Shown in pieces: positions 1-6,424 of a stretch of 32,721 nt of DNA. The stretch comes from an uncultured Clostridia bacterium (lineage in GTDB: Bacteria > Bacillota > Clostridia > Oscillospirales > Acutalibacteraceae): NCBI GenBank assembly GCA_946184925.1, contig CAMHHL010000018.1, positions 1 to 32,721 on the forward strand, given 5' to 3'. How positions within the stretch are numbered: position 1 is the first letter of the stretch; every line of letters begins with the position of its first letter. A program made the position numbers and the translations under genes. Under the pieces are notes generated by a model that saw nothing but the letters and a program-made list of their open reading frames with translations, searched no databases and was not told where the DNA came from.

Positions 1-1112
1 GTTCCGATTGCTGTTTCGTTCTTCCAATTGTTGAAGTCACCAAGTACATAGTACTTTGTGCCGTCTACTGTGGTGGGCTTCTGTGTTGATGTGGGCTCCT
101 GTGTATCATCGGAATTGTAGAGAACTGTGAGCTTCATTGCTTCTTCGTTAAGGACGAAGGTGTACTTACCGCCTGTTGCCTTAAGTGTGCAGTTTGCTTC
201 TACAGAATTCTTGAATTCCCAGCCGCCCTGTGAGGTTGCCTTTGTTGTATCTTCGATTGTGCCTTCGTTACCGTACCACTTGCCGTCGCTGTCCTTAATC
301 TTGAACTCATATGTTCCGGCTTCAAGCTCTACTGTGTATCCGGTTCCGATTGCTGTCTCGTTCTTCCAATTGTTGAAGTCACCGAGTACGTAGTACTGCG
401 TTCCGTCAGGAATTGTTGTGGGAGCTGCAGTGCTTGAATCAGGCTCCTGACTCTTTGTGATATAGAAATAACCGCCAAAGTCTTTCCAGTCTTCTTTATA
501 TTCTTCCTGGAAGTAGATTGTAACAGCGCCTGCGTGCTCTGCGTCAACCTTATACTGAGTATCCATTCCGTCGGGATACCATGCCTCAATCGCGCCGTCT
601 GCTACCTTAACTACCTTAATCTCGTCGTCTGCAGCGAGAGTGGTGTCTAGAATAAACTCGCCGGAAGCTGCGGTATTCTCACTAAACTTATTTTCAGCCT
701 TGATTGAATCTACCGTCCAGTCAGGTCCGATAAGATAGAATCCGTCTGTGAGTGTTGAATCACCGCCGAAGACCACTTCGTCTCCGATAGCCTTTCCGTC
801 TTTGTTCGTGACGGTTGTGTCTGCGAGGTCAACAATATAACGCTGAATAAATGTAGCGTCCTGTACTGTTACGCCCTCAAGACCGTCAACGTCTGCGAGA
901 TATAGCTGCTTCTCGTCAAGCTCATCCAGAGAAACCAGATATCGCTGTATTAATGTGGCGTCCATTACGTTAACATCGCCGTCGAGATTAACGTCGCCCA
1001 TATAATACTTCTGAGATTCAGCGCTCGCGCCAACCTGTGAAATGCATGTCATTGAAAACAATAATGTAATGACAAGCACAAAGCTTAAAGCTTTTTTCAT
1101 TGTTTTGAGCAT
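1..1112 (-). CDS. Secreted dockerin protein with tandem glucan-binding-like modules (partial, C-terminus beyond left edge)
   Basis: The gene is open from ATG at 1112 to the left edge, giving 370 residues without a stop. AGGAGG lies 6 bases before the start. Residues 1-31 are a signal peptide (MLKTMKKALS, hydrophobic stretch, GASA). A dockerin follows directly at 39-95: loop DVNLDGDVNVMD with helix ATLIQRYL, then loop DVDGLEGVTVQD with helix ATFIQRYI. The second loop has Leu where Asp/Asn is usual at position 5. Residues 124-218 form an unrecognised beta-rich module (GFYLIGPDW to GGYFYITK). From 238 a module beginning YYVLGDFNNWKNETAIG repeats with a 114-residue period; the second copy starts at 352 and runs off the edge. 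GDFNNW is typical of glycogen/starch-binding beta-sandwiches. No catalytic domain is visible, so I infer a non-enzymatic starch-binding component docked to a cohesin scaffold; the missing part could still hold an enzyme. Confidence 0.85.
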   Translation of the reverse strand, partial: MLKTMKKALSFVLVITLLFSMTCISQVGASAESQKYYMGDVNLDGDVNVMDATLIQRYLVSLDELDEKQLYLADVDGLEGVTVQDATFIQRYIVDLADTTVTNKDGKAIGDEVVFGGDSTLTDGFYLIGPDWTVDSIKAENKFSENTAASGEFILDTTLAADDEIKVVKVADGAIEAWYPDGMDTQYKVDAEHAGAVTIYFQEEYKEDWKDFGGYFYITKSQEPDSSTAAPTTIPDGTQYYVLGDFNNWKNETAIGTGYTVELEAGTYEFKIKDSDGKWYGNEGTIEDTTKATSQGGWEFKNSVEANCTLKATGGKYTFVLNEEAMKLTVLYNSDDTQEPTSTQKPTTVDGTKYYVLGDFNNWKNETAIG

Positions 1113-1154
1113 ATTCTTCCTCCTTATAATGAATATACAAAATTGTACAAAATA

Positions 1155-1183
1155 ATTATACTACTTTGCCCTGATTTAATCAA
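1155..1183 (-). promoter_or_regulatory. Promoter of the left-edge dockerin gene
   Basis: On the minus strand TTGATT (1183-1178) and TATAAT (1160-1155) are separated by exactly 17 bases, about 40 bases before the ATG at 1112. This fits a vegetative sigma-A promoter. Confidence 0.7.
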
Positions 1184-1290
1184 TAGAACCAGAAGTAAAA
1201 AATAACCTTTACTCTTTGTTGAAATTGCATAAATCAGTCGTGTTATTTTTGGTTTTTAGCAATAAAAGAATTATACGCTAAAGCAAAAAA

Positions 1291-1318
1291 GACTGTCCGC
1301 AAGTTAGTTGCGAACAGT
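1291..1318 (-). terminator. Second, distal hairpin terminator after the 501-residue secreted protein
   Basis: ACTGTTCGCAA and TTGCGGACAGT pair around a 5-base loop (1318-1292), with one G-T pair. On the minus strand the hairpin is followed by CTTTTTTGC. It lies about 15 bases past another terminator and would back it up ahead of the next promoter. Confidence 0.6.
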
Positions 1319-1321
1319 AAT

Positions 1322-1360
1322 TCAAACAAAAATAGAGCCCACCCTGAAAAGGGTGAGCTC
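1322..1360 (-). terminator. Intrinsic terminator of the 501-residue secreted protein gene
   Basis: On the minus strand GAGCTCACCCT pairs with AGGGTGGGCTC around a short TTTC loop (1360-1335), followed by the U-rich TATTTTTGTTT. It begins about 20 bases after the stop codon at 1380. The stem closely resembles the terminator at 25137-25167 after the other large secreted protein. Confidence 0.85.
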
Positions 1361-1379
1361 CGAAGAAGAATTTCTTAAA

Positions 1380-2885
1380 TTACTTTACAACAATCTTTGT
1401 GGAAAGAGTCTTAGTAGCAGAAGCGTAAGTAGCGTCACCTGCAACTTTAACCTTAATCTTTACAGCATAGGTACCCTTCTTTGTACCCTTCTTAACTGTG
1501 ATCTTACCTGTCTTCTTATCAACAGCAAACTTTCCGGACGCCTTAGCGTAAGTAACTTTACCCTTAGCGCTCTTAACGGTTACGGCAGCGACCTTCTGAG
1601 CAGCCTTCTTAACCTTAGCAAGCTTAACTGTTACGGACTTCTTAACTGAGAACTTAGCAGTGTTGTCCTTCTTTGTAACCTTGATTGTTACTGTAGCGCT
1701 CTTGCCGTTGTTTGTAGCTGTGATCTTAGCAGAACCGGCCTTAACGCCCTTAACCTTACCGTTTTTGTCAACAGTAGCGATCTTGGTGTTGTTGGACTTG
1801 AATGTTGTAGCGCCTACGGCGTTCTCAACTGTAGCCGTAACTGTTGTTGTAGCGCCAATCTTAATAGAGGTTTTGGCAGCCTTAACAGAAACTGATGTAA
1901 CAGGAGCAGAAACTGTAACTACGCACTCAGCAGTCTCAACTTCGCCGTCCTTGTCAACTGTGAAGGTGATTGTTGTTGTGCCTTCCTTGAGGCCTGTGAT
2001 TGTAGCAACACCTGTCGTCTCGTCCTGAGCAACGCTGATGATGCTCTCGTCATAGCCGGAAGCCTTAGCAGTGCTGTCGTTAGGAGTAACTTCTGTTGTC
2101 TCGCCAACCTTTACGGAAGCCTTGTCGTCAACCTGTAAGCCGTACGGAGGGAACTCGCCGTTCTGGTAAACAGCGCCTGCAGCCTCAGCCTCAGCAAGAG
2201 TCTTCTGGATGCCGTACTTGCCTTCGCCATAGTAATAGAACCAGCAGCCCTTGTATGTCTCTTTGCCGGAGAAGGGGTTAACCTCGATTGCCTTGGGGTT
2301 GCAAACGTAGATCATACCGTCAAAGTTCCATGTGGACTCGTCGTCTGTTACTGTGCCTTCGGGATAGAAGCCGTAGGGATCCTTGCCGGGGTCATAGCCC
2401 TCGGTATTAACGTTCTCGGTCTGGATAGCCTTTACATAGTTCGGGCTTTCCTTATCCTCACCGCCGTCAACAGTGTTGTTGAAGATGATGGTTGTGACAT
2501 CAGCAGGAACGTCTGCTACGAATACGTTCTTGTCGGTCTCGTCTGTCTTCTTGATTACGTAGCCCGGCCAAGCGTTAGCATAAGCTGTGCAGTAATCGTT
2601 GCAGTTGTAGGACTTCTCCCACCAGTAGATACCTGCTGTACAGGAAGCGAGGTCTGAACCGTCATAGCTGTCGTTGAGATCATTTCTCCATGCATCGGGC
2701 ATATAGAAATAAACCTGGTTTGTGTCAACCTGAAGTTCCGGATCAGAGTTAACTACCTCTGCTACGTCGGGTCTGCGTACTTCGTCGCCGTAGTTAGCGG
2801 AAGCAGTGATGCCTGCAACCATTGCCATTGAAGCGAGAATGCACAGAGAAAGAACTAAGCTTAAAGATCTTTTCAATGTTTTCAT
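1380..2885 (-). CDS. Secreted CBM26-like protein with Ig-like and lysine-rich C-terminal modules
   Basis: 501 residues; AGGAGG sits 8 bases before ATG 2885. Residues 1-30 are a signal peptide. Residues 55-140 (VYFYMPDAWRN, GIYWWE, NAWPGYVIKK, TTIIFNNTVDGG) show the pattern of family 26 starch-binding modules: an aromatic-rich strand, an 'AWPG' turn and a 'IIFNN' strand. A related aromatic stretch (MIYVCNPKAIEV, CWFYYYG) follows at 190-220. Two bacterial Ig-like (Big_2) modules lie at about 250-327 and 330-403. Residues 406-501 form a very basic, Lys/Val/Thr-rich domain that also ends the 903-residue protein at 22396-25107. There is no dockerin, LPXTG motif or catalytic domain. I infer a cell-surface starch-binding or accessory protein whose basic tail may hold it to the wall; the exact role is unknown. 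Lys, Ala, Thr and Val codons are strongly biased, as in highly expressed genes. Confidence 0.8.
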   Translation of the reverse strand: MKTLKRSLSLVLSLCILASMAMVAGITASANYGDEVRRPDVAEVVNSDPELQVDTNQVYFYMPDAWRNDLNDSYDGSDLASCTAGIYWWEKSYNCNDYCTAYANAWPGYVIKKTDETDKNVFVADVPADVTTIIFNNTVDGGEDKESPNYVKAIQTENVNTEGYDPGKDPYGFYPEGTVTDDESTWNFDGMIYVCNPKAIEVNPFSGKETYKGCWFYYYGEGKYGIQKTLAEAEAAGAVYQNGEFPPYGLQVDDKASVKVGETTEVTPNDSTAKASGYDESIISVAQDETTGVATITGLKEGTTTITFTVDKDGEVETAECVVTVSAPVTSVSVKAAKTSIKIGATTTVTATVENAVGATTFKSNNTKIATVDKNGKVKGVKAGSAKITATNNGKSATVTIKVTKKDNTAKFSVKKSVTVKLAKVKKAAQKVAAVTVKSAKGKVTYAKASGKFAVDKKTGKITVKKGTKKGTYAVKIKVKVAGDATYASATKTLSTKIVVK

Positions 2886-2952
2886 TATAATTTCCTCCTA
2901 AATGAAATTTCCGCTTATACGATTTCGCATTTGCGGTTTTAAGCTTGTATTC

Positions 2953-2981
2953 ATTATAATTTATTGCGGTTTTATTTTCAA
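2953..2981 (-). promoter_or_regulatory. Promoter of the 501-residue secreted protein gene
   Basis: Minus-strand TTGAAA (2981-2976) and TATAAT (2958-2953) with a 17-base spacer, about 67 bases before ATG 2885. It diverges from the glyQS promoter in the same 311-base gap. Confidence 0.75.
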
Positions 2982-3132
2982 GCGATTTAAAGAATAATCT
3001 AAAATAATTCAAAATTTTTAGTATCTTGTACAAATATTAGCAGTGTTTTTTATGCATAAATACTATTGACAAAAAATCAGGCGACAAAATCCGTCTGAAG
3101 TTTATCTGAAGATGGAAAAATCAAGTTAACAC

Positions 3133-3161
3133 TTGACAAGATGTTGAAATTTTATTACTAT
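3133..3161 (+). promoter_or_regulatory. Promoter of the glycyl-tRNA synthetase gene
   Basis: TTGACA (3133-3138), 17-base spacer, TACTAT (3156-3161), 36 bases before the TTG start at 3198. The leader is too short for a T-box, so no tRNA-sensing leader is seen. A second TTGACA at 3066 has no matching -10. Confidence 0.7.
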
Positions 3162-3197
3162 TATTTGCGTAATACTATATAGAAACGAGGGTTAATT

Positions 3198-4574
3198 TTG
3201 GATAATACTAAAAAAAGTATGGAAAGCTTGGTTGCGCTGTGCAAAGGAAGAGGCTTTGTATATCCCGGCTCGGAGATTTACGGAGGACTTGCTAACACAT
3301 GGGACTACGGTCCGCTCGGCGTTGAGCTCAAGAACAACATCAAGAAGGCGTGGCTCAAGAAGTTTGTTCAGGAGAACAAATACAACGTGGGGCTCGACTC
3401 CGCAATTCTGATGAATCCGCAGACATGGATTGCGTCGGGACACCTCGGTGGCTTCTCCGACCCGCTGATGGACTGCCGCGAGTGCAAAACAAGACACAGA
3501 GCCGACAACCTTATCGAGGACTTTGACGGCACAAACGTAGCAGGCTGGACTAACGAGCAGATGACTGACTATATTAATGAAAAGCAGATTCCCTGTCCGA
3601 ACTGCGGAAAGCACAACTTCACCGACATCCGCCAGTTCAATCTTATGTTCAAGACCTTCCAGGGAGTTACCGAGGACACAAAGAACGAGCTTTATCTCCG
3701 TCCCGAGACAGCCCAGGGCATCTTCGTAAACTTCGCGAATATCCAGAGAACAAGCCGCAAAAAGGTTCCCTTCGGCGTAGCTCAGATTGGAAAAAGCTTC
3801 CGTAACGAAATCACTCCCGGAAACTTCATCTTCCGCGTAAGAGAGTTTGAGCAGATGGAGCTTGAGTTCTTCTGTAAGCCCGACACCGACCTCGAATGGT
3901 TCGCTTATTGGAGAGGTTTTTGCCGCGACTGGCTCTATTCCCTCAATATCAAGCCCGAAAACCTCAGACTTCGCGACCACGAGCAGGAGGAGCTCAGCTT
4001 CTACAGCAAGGCGACAACCGACTTTGAGTATCTGTTCCCATTCGGCTGGGGCGAGCTGTGGGGTATTGCCGACAGAACCGACTACGACCTCACTCAGCAC
4101 ATCAACACCAGCGGAAAAAGTCTCGAGTACTTTGACCCGCAGACAAACGAGAAGTACATTCCATATGTTATCGAGCCGTCGCTCGGCGTAGAGCGTCTGT
4201 TCCTCGCAATTATGACAGAAGCATACGACGAGGAGGTTATCAACGAGAAGGACACAAGAACAGTGCTCCGTCTCCACCCTGCTCTCGCGCCGTTCAAGGC
4301 TGCGGTTCTTCCTCTCTCAAAGAAACTCGGCGAGAAGGCTGAGGCAGTGTTCGAGGAGCTCAGCCGTGACTTTATGGTTGATTATGATGACGCAGGCTCA
4401 ATCGGCAAACGTTATCGCCGTCAGGACGAAATCGGAACCCCGGTTTGCATAACCTACGACTTTGATTCGGTTGAGGACGGCTGCGTAACCATCCGTAACC
4501 GCGACACAATGGAGCAGGAGAGAATCGAAATCTCGAAGCTCAAAGATTATCTGGCAGAGCTCACAAAGTTCTAA
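3198..4574 (+). CDS. glyQS: Glycyl-tRNA synthetase (dimeric, alpha2 type)
   Basis: 458 residues, the usual length for the alpha2 bacterial/eukaryotic-type enzyme that charges tRNA-Gly with glycine using ATP. The start is a TTG at 3198 with GAGG 7 bases upstream; the product begins [20 protein letters not shown]. Class II aminoacyl-tRNA synthetase signatures are present: the N-terminal [12 protein letters not shown], motif 2 [19 protein letters not shown], and motif 3 [13 protein letters not shown] zinc-ribbon insert is visible (CREC at 93-96, CPNC at 133-136). The C-terminal ~100 residues ([14 protein letters not shown] onward) are the anticodon-binding domain. The gene is monocistronic, with its own promoter and terminator. 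Confidence 0.97.
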   Translation: MDNTKKSMESLVALCKGRGFVYPGSEIYGGLANTWDYGPLGVELKNNIKKAWLKKFVQENKYNVGLDSAILMNPQTWIASGHLGGFSDPLMDCRECKTRHRADNLIEDFDGTNVAGWTNEQMTDYINEKQIPCPNCGKHNFTDIRQFNLMFKTFQGVTEDTKNELYLRPETAQGIFVNFANIQRTSRKKVPFGVAQIGKSFRNEITPGNFIFRVREFEQMELEFFCKPDTDLEWFAYWRGFCRDWLYSLNIKPENLRLRDHEQEELSFYSKATTDFEYLFPFGWGELWGIADRTDYDLTQHINTSGKSLEYFDPQTNEKYIPYVIEPSLGVERLFLAIMTEAYDEEVINEKDTRTVLRLHPALAPFKAAVLPLSKKLGEKAEAVFEELSRDFMVDYDDAGSIGKRYRRQDEIGTPVCITYDFDSVEDGCVTIRNRDTMEQERIEISKLKDYLAELTKF

Positions 4575-4589
4575 TTTAGAATAATAACG

Positions 4590-4618
4590 CCGCCGGCTAA
4601 GTCCGGCGGTTTCTTTTT
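4590..4618 (+). terminator. Intrinsic terminator of glyQS
   Basis: CCGCCGG and CCGGCGG form a 7-base GC stem (4590-4596 / 4603-4609) followed by TTTCTTTTTT, 15 bases after the stop codon. Confidence 0.92.
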
Positions 4619-4705
4619 TGCGATAAGGCTTTAATATATTTTGCACAATTTAACAAGTTTTTCGTAATTCGATCAAAAGATTTTATTGAAAATCCATATT
4701 TACTA

Positions 4706-4760
4706 TTGCACTGAGCACATAATGTGTGATAGAATAATAGTAATTTCGTTCCTAACGAAA
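4706..4760 (+). promoter_or_regulatory. Promoter region of the NSS-family transporter, with two inverted repeats
   Basis: TTGCAC (4706-4711), an 18-base spacer and TAGAAT (4730-4735) form a likely promoter 45 bases before ATG 4781. The spacer contains the perfect inverted repeat CACAT-A-ATGTG. Just downstream TTTCGTT-CCT-AACGAAA (4744-4760) is a second perfect inverted repeat near the expected +1. Either could be an operator; no regulator is identifiable here. Confidence 0.5.
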
Positions 4761-4780
4761 AAAATTTAAGGAGAGATTCT

Positions 4781-6304
4781 ATGGAAAAAAGGGGTATGTG
4801 GAATTCCCGTTTTACCTTTATTCTTGCCGCGGTCGGCTCCGCGGTCGGTCTCGGTAACGCGTGGAGATTCCCCGGTCTCGCAGCAAAGCACGGCGGCGGA
4901 ACATTCCTTGTAGTGTATCTGTTCGCAATGCTCATTATGGGCATTCCGCTTTTGATGATGGAGATCGCAATTTCACGAAAGTTCCGTCGCGGCGCAATTG
5001 AATCCATGCGCGGTATCGGAAAGAAGTTTGAGCCCATCGGTTGGGCTGCAACCTCGAACGCTTTTGTCATCGTATGCTACTATGCGGTTGTATTCGCGTG
5101 GGTTATCCTGATGTTCATCAACTCATGGCAGTTCACGGGAATGACAAAGAACAACGAGGCGGCGTCGGGATTGTTCTTCGAGTTAACTCAGACAACCGGC
5201 GCGATTGAAGGCGCGAACATTCCGGGTATCGTCCTGATATGTTTGCTGATTGCATGGGGACTGATTTTCTACTGCATTCGCAACGGCGCAAACTCGGTCG
5301 GCAAGGTTGTCAAATTCACGGTATTCGCTCCCGTAGTTCTTCTGGTCATAATGGCAGTCAAGGGATGCACAATGCCCGGCGCAGGCGAAGGTCTCGCAAA
5401 GCTCTTCATTCCTGATTTTAACGCGTTTTCCGATCCGTCGCTCTGGGTTGACGCCATCGGTCAGGTATTCTACAGTCTGTCGATTATGATGGCGATTATG
5501 TTCGCTTACGGCTCATATCTAGGCGACGATGCAAACGTTGCGGTTGACGCGATGATTATCGCGTTCTCGGATATGGCAATCAGCGTGCTTTCAGGTATCG
5601 TTATGTTCTCGACAATGGGCGGCACGGGAATGCTCGACCAGATTACAGACAGCGGTATCGCAACGGCGTTTATCGTTTATCCTCAGGCGATAGTAAATCT
5701 GACGGGCAACGGAGTTATCAACGCAATCTTCGGCGCAATCTTCTATATGATGCTGATTACGCTTGCGATTGACTCGGCGTTCTCGATTGTCGAGGGTATT
5801 TCGGCGGCGATTTCGGACAAGTTCCACCTCAAGCCAAAGACAGTCACAATCGCGGTTTGCGCAATTTGCGGTGTTATCTCCATGATATTCATCACTCAGG
5901 CAGGTCTCGCGTGGCTCGACATCGTTGATAACTGGACAAACCAGATTAACCTCATCGTTATCGGTATTCTGGAATGCATTGCAATCGGCTGGACATTCAA
6001 CCTTCGCAAGGTACTTAATGAGGTTAACAAGAACACCAAGAGATTCAAGATGTCATACGCATGGTTCGCTGCATCAATCAAGGTTGTATCTCCCCTGCTT
6101 CTGGCAGGACTGTTCGTATGGAATATGATTACACTGTTCGTGTTCAAGGGCGGCAGCTACGGCGACTATCCCATCTGGGCACAGATTGCCGCAGGCTGGG
6201 CGGTTTCAGTCCTGGTATTCGCAAGCGGATTTATCGCAAAGATTGTTGTTAAACAAAAGAAAAAGAAAGGCTTCGTCGAGGACGAAATCGTCTGGAAAGA
6301 CTAA
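4781..6304 (+). CDS. Sodium-dependent amino-acid transporter, neurotransmitter:sodium symporter (NSS/SNF) family
   Basis: 507 residues with roughly 12 hydrophobic segments, typical of the LeuT-fold NSS family, which imports amino acids or related amines with Na+. The N-terminal signature is unmistakable: WNSRFTFILAAVGSAVGLGNAWRFPGLAAKHGGGTF, which forms TM1 and its unwound Na+/substrate site (split here only by reading: residues 7-42). TM6 is recognisable at QVFYSLSIMMAIMFAYGSYL. The C-terminus is short, basic then acidic (VVKQKKKKGFVEDEIVWKD). ATG 4781 has AGGAGAG 8 bases upstream. The substrate cannot be told from sequence; prokaryotic members include leucine, tryptophan and tyrosine transporters. 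The gene stands alone between glyQS and a convergent amylase gene. Confidence 0.93.
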   Translation: MEKRGMWNSRFTFILAAVGSAVGLGNAWRFPGLAAKHGGGTFLVVYLFAMLIMGIPLLMMEIAISRKFRRGAIESMRGIGKKFEPIGWAATSNAFVIVCYYAVVFAWVILMFINSWQFTGMTKNNEAASGLFFELTQTTGAIEGANIPGIVLICLLIAWGLIFYCIRNGANSVGKVVKFTVFAPVVLLVIMAVKGCTMPGAGEGLAKLFIPDFNAFSDPSLWVDAIGQVFYSLSIMMAIMFAYGSYLGDDANVAVDAMIIAFSDMAISVLSGIVMFSTMGGTGMLDQITDSGIATAFIVYPQAIVNLTGNGVINAIFGAIFYMMLITLAIDSAFSIVEGISAAISDKFHLKPKTVTIAVCAICGVISMIFITQAGLAWLDIVDNWTNQINLIVIGILECIAIGWTFNLRKVLNEVNKNTKRFKMSYAWFAASIKVVSPLLLAGLFVWNMITLFVFKGGSYGDYPIWAQIAAGWAVSVLVFASGFIAKIVVKQKKKKGFVEDEIVWKD

Positions 6305-6311
6305 GTTAAGC

Positions 6312-6340
6312 AAGCGGACGCGCAATCAGCGCGTCCGCTT
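6312..6340 (+). terminator. Long GC-rich hairpin after the NSS transporter
   Basis: AAGCGGACGCGC and GCGCGTCCGCTT form a perfect 12-base stem with a 5-base loop, starting 8 bases after the stop codon. The downstream tract (CTGTATAATCATTTC) is only moderately T-rich, so termination is likely but not textbook. Confidence 0.65.
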
Positions 6341-6393
6341 CTGTATAATCATTTCCGTTGTTACCCAAGACTTTGGACAATTAAGGGAAATTT

Positions 6394-6424
6394 GAGCCGT
6401 CGCGGTAATGCGACGGCTCTTTTA
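6394..6424. terminator. Hairpin between convergent genes (possible bidirectional terminator)
   Basis: GAGCCGTCGC and GCGACGGCTC form a perfect 10-base stem (6394-6403 / 6410-6419) followed on the plus strand by TTTTATTAT. It begins 5 bases past the stop of the minus-strand amylase gene. In the minus direction its tail is AAATTTCCC, weaker. Confidence 0.7.

Noticed and set aside
3066..3094. Second glyQS promoter at TTGACA 3066
   Set aside because: No acceptable -10 lies 16-18 bases downstream, whereas the promoter at 3133-3161 is complete.
3192..4277. Long 361-codon minus-strand frame
   Set aside because: It is the exact antisense of glyQS, whose motifs are clear; it has no ribosome-binding site or recognisable protein features.
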